Below, one piece after another: positions 1 through 9,552 of a stretch of 64,000 nucleotides of DNA. The notes under the pieces were generated by a model. The model was not told the origin of the DNA. It was given only the letters and a program-made list of their open reading frames with translations, and ran no database searches. Both the position numbers and the translations under genes were made by a program. The DNA is from Pseudoips prasinana (taxonomy: Eukaryota > Arthropoda > Insecta > Lepidoptera > Nolidae). The stretch lies in assembly GCA_951640165.1 (NCBI GenBank), contig OX621252.1:21225934-21289933 (forward strand), in the 5' to 3' direction. The first letter of the stretch is position 1. Every line of letters begins with the position of its first letter.

Positions 1-1380
1 ACATTTCTTGCCATAAGATAATTAAAATATTATTAAGAGAGAATCATAACAATATTTTGATTTTGTTCTCTATGAAATTTGTACCTAGCTGGCAATTTAC
101 GTAGCGAATTCGTAGAAGTCTACATTTGCTACGCAAATTACATCTCGCGTAGCTCGTAGTGTCGTAATTAAGAAAGCTCAGTGTACGCTCAAATTAACAA
201 AAATGTATCAATATTAACTTAATCTCTAATGATCTAAAGAGAGCAATCGAGACGGGTTTACTAAGTGAAACAGTAAAGTACAATCAATTTAAAAACTGGT
301 ATATTTTTACCCGTCTCTGTGATGTTTCCGAGCTGTATCTGTTCATCAATTTGTGGCCAGCGGTCGGGCAGAACATGTGAATAAAAAAGTTTAATACTTT
401 TGTATCCTGTGAAAGGCTATTTCGGAAGGTTAATTTATAATTAAAGACTTGTTTTTTAGCCGGGCCACGGATGGTTGCGCTAAATTGAAGTTAATCGTAG
501 AACAATAGAATTGCTCCATCATTTCCCTCGGTTTGAGTTTGAAGGCTTCTGACATAGACAGAAATAAGAGAGACTTAAGTTTGTAGGCACAATCAATTAC
601 ATAAATTGTTGAGTCATGGACCTTGATTTTAAACTACAGACATAAATGTCTGAGTGTTTCTTTCGGATACACCAAATTTCAATGGCGGTTTGGTTTCGAA
701 AGACTTGAAACTATGTATAATTAAAATAGAATTTAGCACATATAGCGTGAAAACAGTTTAAGTAACGATTTGCACTATGTCCCTAGATTTATATTTTTAT
801 TTAAGATCATATATAAAATCATTGATCGCACTTATGTTTAGGCGAACAGATGTAAAGCTCTTTGATGACCGTTCCTTTTTTATGTCTGAACGAGAATTTG
901 AAGCGTCTACTTATCTAACTGTGTAGGTATACAAATGTATGTACAATTTATATGTCTTACCATAGACAAAACATAGCGCACTGTATTTACCTTTAAGATC
1001 TGTATTTGTTTTGTACCTACGTTTTACAGATAATAAATTATTGATTGATTGTGCTTTGCTAATTTTAACGGTAGTCTGCTTAAAAACGAATAGTGAGGTC
1101 ATGAGTTCGAATCCAAAATGTGTATTTTTTGTATTCTTTTGGTACAAAAACATCCTGTAGTGCCCCGGAGTGTCCGAAAACACGTTAAGCCTAATCTCTT
1201 CTCGGTTTTTTCGGAAATTCGTCCTTGTGGACTAGATTATTGCGTGGAAATAGAGAGTACACTTGTGTTTGCGTATAGCAATTGCAGAATAATTTGTAGT
1301 AGGCTAGTTTTCTTTGAGATTGGCTGCCATTGCTGAAATTCGGCGTGAAGCACTATTACTATTATAATTAGTGCACTCAG
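1..1380. other. AT-rich sequence, no gene recognised
   Basis: Only short ORFs occur here and none carries a recognisable motif. A stretch near 1020-1045 (TAATAAATTATTGATTGATTG) resembles a LINE-type polyadenylated tail but is too short to assign. I see no splice-flanked exon. Confidence 0.5.
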
Positions 1381-1394
1381 TGCGGACGACCGTT

Positions 1395-1672
1395 TATTAA
1401 GAAAATTTGCTATAGCAGGCATTATCGGGTGCACCAACGCCATACCGTCTGGGAGAGAAGACAGCGATCTGCTTGTGGCAGTACCTGCGCCACCGCGCCG
1501 GTCTGGCAGGAGTTGGTAATAGGGGAAGGCAATCCAGAGCCCTCCCAGGGTACGTGTCCTCCTGACCATCTGGGACATGACGCAAAAAGGAAACATCGGA
1601 GCAGCATACCCGCGTTCCAGGGGCTAGGAATTTCGCAGGTGGCATGCGCAGGCATTCCTTAATAAAAAAAAA
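1395..1672 (+). mobile_element. poly-A-tailed retroposon 3' end (family P, copy 1)
   Basis: GC-rich block ending in a run of A at about 1663-1672. It shares long near-identical stretches with 61081-61290 and 61432-61660: the CTGGCAGGAG start, the CCCAGGGTACGTGTCC block, CATCTGGGACATG, CATACCCGCGTTCC and the terminal GGTGGCATG...GGCATTCC before poly-A. The overlapping small ORFs on both strands are by-products of its base composition. The poly-A end and multicopy state suggest a SINE or a LINE 3' end; the clade is not recognised. Confidence 0.6.
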
Positions 1673-2334
1673 GAAGTTGAACTGGTCGCTATAACCAAAA
1701 TGAACCATCATCATATATGTATATAAAACGATATATAGTACTTATTAACAATAAAAATGGGGTTAGAAGAGCTTAAGTTAACTAAAAGGTTAATATGTGC
1801 CTTACAGCAAAACTATTTATGACTTACCCAAGCCGTTAGCAGTTTTTCCAATAGTTATGTGGTAGAAGGTAAAATAAAAAAGCTTTTTTATCGAGTTCGT
1901 TTCAAGGCCTGTTACCTTTTTCTCGCTTGTCAGAAGAAACATCCCGTCTGTTCGCGTTTTCTTACATTTTTGTGCCATTCATGCATGTAACAACGAACCA
2001 GTCGAGCAAAAGTGAAGGGAACATTTAGTGTAACGCCTTGCAATGTGAATATTGAAACATTTATCAAAGATGAAAAGGTCTCGGATATATAATTTGAATA
2101 GCCTTATCCTTGTTAGAATAATACCTGACTTAGGGAGCTAATTCGCTGGTTATTGTGAAAGGGATCGCCGTTCGAATAGATTGAACGAATTTTTTAACGA
2201 ATTATTAAGTAATCTTATTCTTATTATTAAAAAAGACAACCCCCGCAGTAGGGAATCTAATCCCTCACTCTCAAATTACATCCAGACTCAGTTAAAAATA
2301 ATTAAGTAAAACAATTGTGGGTCACACAAATAGT

Positions 2335-2405
2335 TATCCGGCGCGGGACTCGAACCCGTGACTCGAAGCGCCGGGGCGAATGCCTTAGCCGCTGCGCCTC
2401 ACGTG
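2335..2405 (-). mobile_element. tRNA-derived SINE head, minus strand
   Basis: Read on the minus strand it contains a good box A (AGGCGCAGCGGCTAAGG) and box B (GGTTCGAGTCCC) at tRNA-like spacing, ending in GCGCCGGATAA. The body continues only weakly toward 2290. No aminoacyl stem pairs well enough to call a functional tRNA gene, so a SINE head is the better reading. A degenerate relative is at 31565-31645. Confidence 0.6.
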
Positions 2406-2408
2406 CAG

Positions 2409-2536
2409 TACTTAATCATTCCTTCAATCGGCTTCCATAACCACATGTGACGTCATAAATGGTCCCGAATCGATTTTAAACGTTGAAGCCGATTGAACAA
2501 ATTTGTAAACCTTTATATATTGGAACGCTGACTGCA
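2409..2536. mobile_element. MITE fragment, inverted relative of 2564-2770
   Basis: The block containing GGCTTCCATAACCACATG, GACGTCATAAATGGTCC and GAATCGAT reappears in inverted orientation at about 2628-2700 at roughly 88% identity. It also has its own internal inverted pair (TTCAATCGGCTTC / GAAGCCGATTGAA). It is probably a rearranged copy of the same small DNA element as its neighbour. Confidence 0.5.
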
Positions 2537-2563
2537 TGTGCCGTGGTTCGATTCCCACCCAGG
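2537..2563 (+). mobile_element. SINE-B, 5' part, split by a MITE insertion
   Basis: Carries the box B region GTGGTTCGATTCCCACCCAGG of SINE-B. The continuation, ACAGATATTTGTGTGCATG, resumes only at 2774 after the inserted element at 2564-2770. Confidence 0.65.
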
Positions 2564-2770
2564 GGCTCTACCGGCTAAGTCACCGAACATCGTTTTCGTG
2601 AATGTCGTTTAAATAAATTAAGGTTGACTTGACAATCGATTCCGGACCATTTATGACGTCACATGTGGTCATGGAAGCCGATTTAACGATTGATTAAGTC
2701 ATTGTTAACCTTTATTTATTTGAACGCCATTGACGAAAACGATAATCGGCGACTTAGCTGGAAGAGAACC
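2564..2770. mobile_element. MITE of about 207 bp with imperfect TIRs, inside SINE-B
   Basis: The ends form imperfect inverted repeats of about 36 bp. The left arm carries GGCTCTACC, GCTAAGTC, CCGA and ATCGTTTTCGT; the right arm is its complement with a few mismatches. It interrupts an otherwise standard SINE-B. The flanking AGG (or CCAGG) is duplicated on both sides and may be a 3- or 5-bp target-site duplication. It is non-coding. The superfamily is not determined. Confidence 0.6.
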
Positions 2771-2833
2771 AGGACAGATATTTGTGTGCATGAACATGTC
2801 TGTTTGTCCTGAGAAAAGAAAAGTAGTATCACA
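2771..2833 (+). mobile_element. SINE-B continuation after the MITE
   Basis: Resumes the SINE-B body (AGGACAGATATTTGTG, CATGAACATGTCTGTTTG, TCCTGAG). It then jumps to AAGAAAAGTAGTAT, so an internal piece present in other copies is missing. Confidence 0.6.
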
Positions 2834-3063
2834 TTAATATTATAAAGCTGAAAGTTTGTGGTTGTGGGAGTGTGTATGTTTGTTACTTCTTCACGTCTAA
2901 ACGGCCACTGTTTTACGGTTCTTACGGCTTTGTCCATACCAAATTTCATTAAAATCCCTTCGATTTTAATAAAATTTGGTATGGAGTTAGCTGGCACCCA
3001 GGATTAACACATAGACTATAATTTATAAAGTTTAACGCGGGTAAACCCGCGGGGCACAGCTAG
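2834..3063 (+). mobile_element. Helitron-like non-autonomous element, copy 1
   Basis: Begins with AATATTATAAAGCTGAAAGTTTG and ends with a GC-rich stem (GCGGGTAAACCCGC) about 10 nt before CTAG, followed by T. That is the 3' organisation of Helitrons (terminal hairpin, CTAG, insertion before T). A sister copy is at 24019-24196. This copy carries an additional inverted duplication at 2934-2984. It codes for nothing. Confidence 0.55.
2934..2984. repeat. hairpin, 23-bp arms, 5-nt loop
   Basis: Arms 2934-2956 and 2962-2984 pair with one mismatch around the loop CCTTC. The right arm is present in the sister element at 24019-24196, but the left arm is not. The left arm is therefore an added inverted copy of the adjacent sequence. 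Confidence 0.85.
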
Positions 3064-3573
3064 TATGTAATATATCCGATGGGAACACCCAAACACTCCG
3101 AAATATTTTACTCCGAATTTTGATGTTCCGATTTTCAAAATTCCGAATTTCATAATACCTAAGATTTGTAATGCATATTATTGAAAGTCGTAAATGCGAT
3201 TTGTTAGTTTTCCGATTTTCATACGTTCTAAGAGCCAAATGCTCGACAGGTTCTCGGTCCGAAAAACGACATTCCGACTTTCAATACTTCGAATAAACTA
3301 AATGTCAACATGTTGTGCTACAAAGTTTTGTGACAGAAACGAATCGCTGCAAAACCGACTTCACGTAGTCTTGTCTGCCCTACCCTAGAGTGTAATTTAA
3401 GCCCGCGTAGGCGCGGAGGGGTAGGGCGGCCCGCGAGCTAAGGAGCAGGTGGTTTGAAGGACCGCCGCCGCGGCTGAGGCTGCGGTGGTGAGCGTTAAAA
3501 CCATCTGCGACAATATGCTCGCGTGGGGCCGGCCAAACCCCGCAGCGCCGGAGCCGTGACAGAAACAATGCTT
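3064..3573 (+). repeat. 5' flank of the minisatellite unit, TCCGA-rich
   Basis: From 3076 to about 3300 the motifs TCCGA and TTCCGA recur many times. The tail at 3718-4020 is rich in the complementary TCGGA and TCGGAAT. This is the pattern of subterminal repeats facing inward from both ends. From 3400 to 3570 the sequence becomes GC-rich and has no recognisable gene. Confidence 0.4.
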
Positions 3574-3717
3574 GCTGCATGCTGCATGCCTGCTTGCATG
3601 CTGCATGCCTGCTTGCATGCTGCATGCCTGCTTGCATGCTGCATGCCTGCTTGCATGCTGCATGCCTGCTTGCCTGCTGCATGCCTGCTTGCGTGCTGCA
3701 TGCCTGGTTGCATGCTG
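3574..3717 (+). repeat. 19-bp minisatellite, array 1
   Basis: About 7.5 copies of a 19-bp unit of the form CATGCCTGCTTGCATGCTG. Early copies are identical and the last three drift. The unit is rich in the palindrome GCATGC. Because it has no stops in several frames it yields spurious Cys/Met/Leu-rich ORFs on both strands. Confidence 0.9.
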
Positions 3718-4020
3718 GGGTTGCATTTTGGTTAGGTTAGATTAGAACTGTGACCGGTAGAACTGTTTTTATTCGTATTGTTGATGATTTGAATTATCAT
3801 TAAGTCGGACTTTTTGTTATTCCATCTATTGAATCTCGCTATTTTGAGAAAAGTAATTATAAACGTTAGGTATATTGAAATTTAGGAATTATAAAACTAG
3901 GAGTAATGATACGTCGGAGTTGTAATATTCGGAATTTTTTAGCATTCGGAATTATGAAAGTCGGTATTTTTATAATTCGTATTTGTGACAGTCGGAATAA
4001 AGTTTTTCGTATTAATGTAG
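3718..4020 (+). repeat. tail of minisatellite unit, copy 1
   Basis: Starts with TTGGTTAGGTTAG next to the array and continues with GAACTGTGACCGG, GTATTGTTGATG, TAAGTCGGAC, ATTATAAACGTTAGG and repeated TCGGAAT motifs. The second copy at 4650-5005 aligns along its whole length. Confidence 0.75.
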
Positions 4021-4124
4021 TGTACCCATATCCGTTATCTGGTTTCCATAGTACAAGCTCTGCTTAGTTTGGGATCAGATGACCGTGTGCGAATAATGTT
4101 CTAAGATATTATTATTATTCGTTG
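4021..4124 (+). mobile_element. SINE-B 3' tail fragment
   Basis: Matches the conserved SINE-B tail: TATCTGGTTTCCATAGTAC, AAGCTCTGCTTAG, GGGATCAGATGACCGTGTG and GAATAATGT, followed by a TATTATTATT run. The tRNA-like head is absent. A box-B-like motif near 4280 (GTTCAATTCTC) may be a remnant of another SINE. Confidence 0.7.
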
Positions 4125-4467
4125 TAATTTATATAGTCCTTCTTGCATGTTTTCTAATGGCGTTTTAGGTTGATAGACAGACCATCAGATCTTAGTGTAT
4201 AATTTTGCCAAATATCAGCTCTATCAAGCTAGAACGCCATGTTCAGTGACTCTGACCTCTAAGCTAGAAGTCGTGTGTTCAATTCTCACCCAGGTAATCT
4301 ACATATGTGTGATGAGCACGATCATTTTTTTTGTTTCTGGGTGTAATTTATATAAATTGTTATGTATTTAGAAATAGTGACAGTCACACTTTAATTCTAA
4401 CGCCGGATACAATGCGCCCCAATTGAGAAGACCCAGTGAAAGAAACTCTGCTGGTGAATCTATTATT

Positions 4468-4620
4468 GCTTGCATGCAGCATATTTGCTTGCATGTTGCA
4501 TGCCAGCTTGCATGTTGCATGCCTGCTTGCATGTTGCATGCCTGCTTGCAAGTTGCATGCCTGCTTGCATGTTGCATTCCTGCTTGCATGTTGCCTGCCT
4601 GTTTGCATGCTGCATGCAGC
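4468..4620 (+). repeat. 19-bp minisatellite, array 2
   Basis: About eight units of the same 19-bp family as 3574-3717, here mostly with GCATGTT in place of GCATGCT and more divergence between units. The flanking sequence shows that it belongs to a second copy of the same larger repeat. Confidence 0.9.
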
Positions 4621-4649
4621 CGCCGAGTTCCAGATCCCCTCTATTGTTG

Positions 4650-5005
4650 GTGAATCATTTGGGTTAGGTTAGGTTAGAACTGTGACCGGGGAAACAAAAC
4701 AATTTTATTCGTATTGTTGATGTTTCGAATGATAATTCGAAACATCAACTTAATGATAATTAAGTCGGACTTTTTATTATTCGATATATTGAAGCTCGGT
4801 ATTTTGATTAGTGTCGGTATGATGATTAGTAATTATAAACGTTAGGAAAATTTAAATTTAGGAATTATAAAACTAGGAGTACCTAATGATAAGTCGGAGT
4901 TGTAATATTCGGAATTTTCTACCATTCGGAGTTATAAAGTCGGTATTTTGAAATTCGTATTTGTGACTGTGGGAATAAAGTTTTACGTATTAATATAGTG
5001 AACCC
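4650..5005 (+). repeat. tail of minisatellite unit, copy 2
   Basis: Direct repeat of 3718-4020, beginning with a short GGTTAGGTTAGGTTAG stretch and then GAACTGTGACCGG. It differs from copy 1 by a hairpin insertion at 4716-4749 and a small insertion near 4810-4830. Confidence 0.75.
4716..4749. repeat. perfect hairpin, 15-bp arms, 4-nt loop
   Basis: Arms 4716-4730 and 4735-4749 are exact reverse complements around GATA. Copy 1 of the same repeat has only GTTGATGATTTGAAT followed by TATCATTAAG at this place, so the second arm was added in copy 2. Confidence 0.85.
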
Positions 5006-6005
5006 TAATTTAGTATTACCTATATGTCAGCAATCATATTACAGATAATTCACACAACTTAAAATATTGCTCAGTTATTATTGTAGATTACGTAACATAC
5101 AAGATGCCGACGTTTAGGTGAAGATATTTCACTTATAATAAATACTAGATAAAATGTCTAAATTGCATCAAACTTGATTGTAACATAACTTTAAGGGAAG
5201 TTTTAACGTGGTTTAGTCAAAACTTCCTTGCTCGAAAATTCCAAGAGTATTTAAACTAAAGTTTTTAAGCGATTTAAAACTTATACTTTATTATAAAGTT
5301 TTTATTTTATTATTAAGTAATATAGCACTGTCACTTCGCCATACGGCGCCCTCATATTTTTTGGGTTAGATACCCGCACAGGTTGTGAGACCTATCAATA
5401 GTTGTTCTGAGTCTAGATATGCTTTGTGTCTATGAACTCTGTGACTGTAAATTCCCCCGTGCTAGGGAGATTTATTCCCAATTTGAGGACATTATCTTTC
5501 TAATACTTTTACAAGATATATTTAATACCAAAAAACAATGTTAACGATTTAGACTTTCCCTCCTTTTAAGTATCCTTGTAAACGTAGTCTAACCTTGCAA
5601 GCCTACGAATGGATGCTTACCACTGGCATAAAATGAAATGACAGAGCTTAGTGGTAGTATAAATCTGACTAACTACCTCTGTAAGTGTACATGGGCATAG
5701 CAAAGTGGAGCAAGGGTAGAAACTGCCTACAAAAGTCATTGCTCACTCTAGTAAAATCATCTTGGTTAATACTAGATAAAGGATAATATTTCTGAGCTTA
5801 AAGGTTTTTAGTATAAAATATCATTTTCCACTCAATGACAATTAGAAGAATACATATGAATTTATAAGAATAAGGTGAATATTAAATAAGTGCCTTTATT
5901 AAAATTAACTTAACAGGGTTAAGGTGTATAGAAAGAAGACTGAGTTACTTCATTCGATGATTTCAATTCCCAAGTATTATTTGCAACACAAACTAATCTT
6001 TAGCC
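5006..6005. other. no gene or known repeat recognised
   Basis: AT-rich, stop-dense sequence in all frames. The part near 5330-5480 is somewhat more GC-rich and could be an old SINE, but no box A/B pair is convincing. Confidence 0.4.
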
Positions 6006-6148
6006 TATCCCACTAATGTTATAAATGCGAAAGTTTGTATGTTTGGATATCTGGATGTATAGATGTTTATAACTCTTTCACGCAAAAACTACTAAATGAA
6101 TAATATAGTTTATACATCAGAATAACATATAGGCTATAATTTATAATG
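6006..6148 (+). mobile_element. Helitron-like element, 3' end missing
   Basis: Contains the family start (CCCACTAATGTTATAAATGCGAAAGTTTG), CTCTTTCACGCAAAAACTAC and CATATAGGCTATAATTTAT. It stops before the terminal stem and CTAG seen in 13916-14100. Confidence 0.5.
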
Positions 6149-6242
6149 AAAATTTATTTATAAAATATATAATAATAGATTTCAAGTAAGTTAGTGAAAA
6201 TTCTGCCACCTGCGAGTTATTCAGGCGTGCGCTGCAAAAAGC

Positions 6243-6602
6243 GTAACGCGACGTCCTGCGTGAACAACCTAGACGCAAACGCGAAGCGGCGCGACGCGGC
6301 GCGGAAAGAACAAACAATCGAAACCTATTGAAGTGGCCTACGTGACCAACTACGTGTGGGGTGCGATGCGGAGCGCGAAATGAAGCGAACGCGATCAGTT
6401 GGCTTGATATTTTCGCGCAAACACGATGCGGTGCCGTCGTGTTTTTATGACGTCGCGTCGTGGCGTCGGTGGCGACTACGCGAGACGATTCGCGTGCACG
6501 TAGGGCATAGCCGCTGCGTCGCACTGCATCGCACTAAATTCGCGTGTCACCGCTTCATAATCACGTTCGCTTTGAACTGCCTACCTAGGACGTAGCGTTA
6601 GA
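6243..6602. mobile_element. CpG-rich element with short inverted ends (possible MITE)
   Basis: A sharply bounded block of very high CG-dinucleotide content in an AT-rich setting, with many GCGACG, GCGAACG and CGCGTC words. The left edge TAACGCGACGTCCT and the complement of the right edge TAACGCTACGTCCT match except for one base, giving TIRs of about 14 bp. The ORFs on both strands reflect the lack of AT-rich stops. A CpG-rich regulatory island is an alternative. Confidence 0.35.
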
Positions 6603-6604
6603 GT

Positions 6605-8040
6605 TAAACATATATAATGTATAATGGAAATGTTTATCTTAAATATTCCTAAATAACTCTTGCGACAGCATATATCTTGTTTGTCATATTTTTTATGCTT
6701 ACCAAAATTGTTCTAAAATAATGCATTATTTGCGAAGGTGTTTTATAAATTTATATTATTAATCCTTATTCAGATAAATACGTTATTCATTACAAGTACT
6801 TAATTTAAAACGAATTTGCCATTTACAACATCGGATTTCAATGAATATCTTAGGAGATATCGTAGTTTCAAAATAACATCACAACATAATAATGATTAAG
6901 TATGCGCGCGCATTTATGGTTTCTAAGGCCGCGGTGGGGCACAGTATCTATACAGCCACTAAACTGACTTCCAAGCTGTTATTTGAGTTTTTATAGAAAT
7001 TAACGCTTATATATATAAGTTCATTGTAATCATTATTTACTAAATTCATTATCTTCTATTATATATAAGGTCCAAATATTTGATTTAATAATAGCTATTT
7101 TATTATCACGTTTACCATACTCTTTGAGATTGTCAATATTCATCTCGGTGTCGTCAAAAATAATAAACTGCGTAAATGTCAATGTAATAATATTCACTCG
7201 TCATATTATTTTCCTTTGACACTACAATCATCGTTTGTAAATTATGAGCGACGTGTTGTACTTAAACGTTTCATTATTCTTTTCTCGTGACTATTAAGAT
7301 TCGTCTGTAAATTCAAATTTCGAATGTTTTAAATCGGCATATTTACCAGTGGCACGTGCAAGTTCAGTTAAAGTGTAGGCCTGACGCGACGTGACAATGT
7401 CTTTTCATTCCCGAGCTTGAAACAAATGAATCAAGACTACTAACCACGATTTTTTATTCTTGCGAGACGCTTTACCACTAGCACAAAGCATTTAACCATT
7501 ACCAATACCATCACCACCACTAATACCTTAAGAAACAGACAAATTATACACGAATGAAGGAGAAAAGGTACGGGATTTTTTGTGGGTTTGTGGGGAAATC
7601 CGTTGTGGATACCTACCCTTCGAATTGAAATGATGACGTATGATGTCGGACTCTTACTGGTTAGAACTGACACGTTTCTAAGGCGATTACGGCAGCTAGA
7701 AAAATAAATCATAATGTGAGAAAATGGCAATGTTCTCAAATTAGATACTATAATACTAAATCGACTTATTTTTGACGCAATATTTATAATATCTACTAAA
7801 ATTATATCCTCGTTTCGTTTTTGTCAAAATCCCTATTTTTGTAGAATGTTTTCTAGCCTCCTTATGATCCTCAAATAATCAATAAACCAGCCCATTTTAA
7901 ACTGCTGTAACCAAAATCTTGGTAATCAGGCCATTGGCAGCCAAAAAAATAAAACGCTCAGACATATTCTATTGTCTAATAATTTTGAAATCAGTTCAGT
8001 TTCGGTAGTGAATACGAAACCACGATTTTGACGATTTTAT
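6605..8040. other. no gene or known repeat recognised
   Basis: AT-rich sequence. The 99-codon minus-strand ORF at 7440-7739 has no recognisable domain and low-complexity hydrophobic runs, so I do not call it. CCTGACGCGACGTGACAATG near 7380 is unassigned. Confidence 0.4.
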
Positions 8041-8098
8041 TATTGTTTTCTTTTTCAAACCTCCGGACGAACGCGATCAAAATAGTTCCCGAAAGTTA

Positions 8099-8296
8099 TT
8101 GACGGCATCCCGCACGCAAACTGAAGGTACCGCCGAGGCTATTGCAACTGAAGCCGCTGCAACATCTAACGTGCCCAATGTGCAGGAGGAAGGTAGTCAT
8201 AGTCCTAAGGTTCCGTCTAGTGTTGATAGTCAACCTACTGATATACGGCGTACGCGCAAGTCAGTTAAGCGGTTTGGCATAGATGGTTATTTTTAG
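8099..8296 (+). pseudogene. possible retroelement polyprotein C-terminus
   Basis: A 65-codon open frame with no ATG at its start (it opens at TTG), rich in Thr, Glu, Ala, Ser and Pro. It ends with a basic stretch (RRTRKSVKRFGIDGYF) just before the stop. An acidic, Ser/Thr-rich linker followed by a basic tail resembles the end of LTR-retrotransposon polyproteins, but no integrase or RT motif is visible upstream. AT-rich non-coding sequence follows. The call rests on composition only. Confidence 0.2.
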
Positions 8297-8407
8297 GTTT
8301 ACTATTGTTAAGTAGTAATTAAGATTTTATGTATGTAGTACATTAAGGGTTGCGGTGTAACATATTAATATAAATATATGTGGATAGGTTATTTCGTAAG
8401 TAGCTGT

Positions 8408-8474
8408 GTAAATTGTACTGGCAGTCTATTAAACACTGGGTCCAAGTGTTTAATAGACTGCCAGTATAATTTAC
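8408..8474. repeat. hairpin, 30-bp arms, 7-nt loop
   Basis: Arms 8408-8437 and 8445-8474 are reverse complements with a single mismatch, separated by GGGTCCA. It is the longest-armed hairpin of this kind in the window. No matching sister copy was seen, so the ancestral state is unknown. Confidence 0.85.
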
Positions 8475-8628
8475 AACGCACGTATTTTATTTATCAGTAT
8501 GCAAAAAGAGCAAGCCAGCACATGGGGTTCCTCTTAATTTTTAGCTTAATCACAGCATACCAAAATAAGTATTTCGTTTTAACTTATTTAATTTTATATA
8601 GCAATATAGGATATATAGCAATATAGAC

Positions 8629-8870
8629 GGTCACCGTAGCCTAGTTGGTAGTGCTCCTGCCTACGAAGCTGGTGGTCCTGGGTTCGAATCCCGGTAAGTG
8701 CAAATATTTGTGTGATAAGACGAATATTTGTTTCTGAGTCATCGATGTTTTCTTTGTATTTAAGTATTTATCTATCTATATAAGTATGTATATCGTCGCC
8801 TGGTACCCATAGTACAAGCTTTGCTTAGTTTGGGGCTAGGATGATCTGTGTGACATTGTCCCTAGATATT
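8629..8870 (+). mobile_element. SINE-A, copy 1 (tRNA-derived)
   Basis: A tRNA-like head with box A TAGCCTAGTTGG (8637-8648) and box B GGTTCGAATCC (8681-8691). The body contains GTGCAAATATTTGTGTG and the tail CCATAGTACAAGCTTTGCTTAG, ending in an AT-rich run. Copy 2 is at 37992-38247. Both promoter boxes match the consensus well, so RNA polymerase III transcription is plausible. Confidence 0.85.
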
Positions 8871-9124
8871 TATATAATACATTTTCATTCGTCCAATTAA
8901 ATAAACTGAAATAGCCAGATTGAAGTCGTAATTTATTAAAAAACTGTCGGACTCACGTATTTGAGTGAGAGGTTATTTCCAAGCCTATTCCTGTTACAAC
9001 TATACCACTGCTCAGAATAACTAACGATAACCGCTGACTCAGCATTAACAGCAAAATCGAATTTTACTGGAGTCAGTTATTTTTATAATGGAGGCCACAT
9101 TTATTGTTGTACAGACTCCAGCAC

Positions 9125-9228
9125 ATCAAGCAACCCCAATCTGTCGAATTTCCCCAATTGAAAGTGAACCTTATGCTTATGAAGTTGAAAATATATAAAA
9201 GTAATTTGACAGATTGGGGTAGCTGGAT
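9125..9228. mobile_element. small MITE, about 105 bp, copy 1
   Basis: Terminal inverted repeats of about 25 bp: the left carries ACCCCAATCTGTC and the right GACAGATTGGGGT followed by AGCTGG. The centre (CCCAATTGAAAGTGAACC, TTATGCTTATGAAGTTG) is found in inverted orientation at 45595-45702. Both copies share the left flank CCAGCACATC, so the true boundary may lie slightly further out. Confidence 0.7.
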
Positions 9229-9552
9229 CGCCGACCGAGAGTGCAACTGCACCGTGACTACTCATCCTCTCCTCCTTGCATGCCGGATCTTCAATCGAAT
9301 TAGTGGCCACGTGTGAATGGTTATTAATATTGCACAAAACGTCCCCAAAAGCCAACCCCCCATATCTCACCCATCAGGTATGCACCCCAACGGTCACAAG
9401 CTTTACTAAACTGAAACTTATTCATTTTAGAGTGTGCTTTCTAAAACCTAAAATACAAATATCTGGAGCCCTGGCCGTCCAATCATCGTATGTGACATAA
9501 TATGTCACATTATTATTTTGTTTACGTACATTTGTAGTGACTAGTATTATGC

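Noticed and set aside
1237..1714. Overlapping ORFs of up to 119 codons
   Set aside because: They lie on both strands of a family P retroposon tail and recur only because the repeat recurs.
2335..2405. Functional minus-strand tRNA gene
   Set aside because: Promoter-like boxes are present, but the stems are imperfect and it continues into a SINE-like body.
3380..3735. Overlapping Cys/Met/Gln-rich ORFs on both strands
   Set aside because: They are frame readings of the 19-bp minisatellite and would change with array length.
3574..4620. CRISPR-like regular repeats
   Set aside because: The units are contiguous, with no unique spacers, in a eukaryotic setting; this is a minisatellite.
4368..4672. 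Further Cys/Leu-rich and Gln-rich ORFs
   Set aside because: Same cause: minisatellite array 2.
4663..4678. Telomere or interstitial telomeric array (TTAGG)
   Set aside because: Only two to three units are present, always as part of the larger repeat; too short to call telomeric DNA.
6141..6595. Arg-rich ORFs of 79-127 codons
   Set aside because: They arise from the CpG-rich block, where stops are rare; no domain was seen.
8408..8474. microRNA precursor
   Set aside because: Arms are nearly perfect and the loop is only 7 nt; there is no lower stem. The pattern matches the mutational hairpins elsewhere in the window.
8629..8710. Functional tRNA gene
   Set aside because: Boxes A and B are good, but the acceptor stem does not close and the same sequence with a long body recurs at 37992, so it is a SINE.
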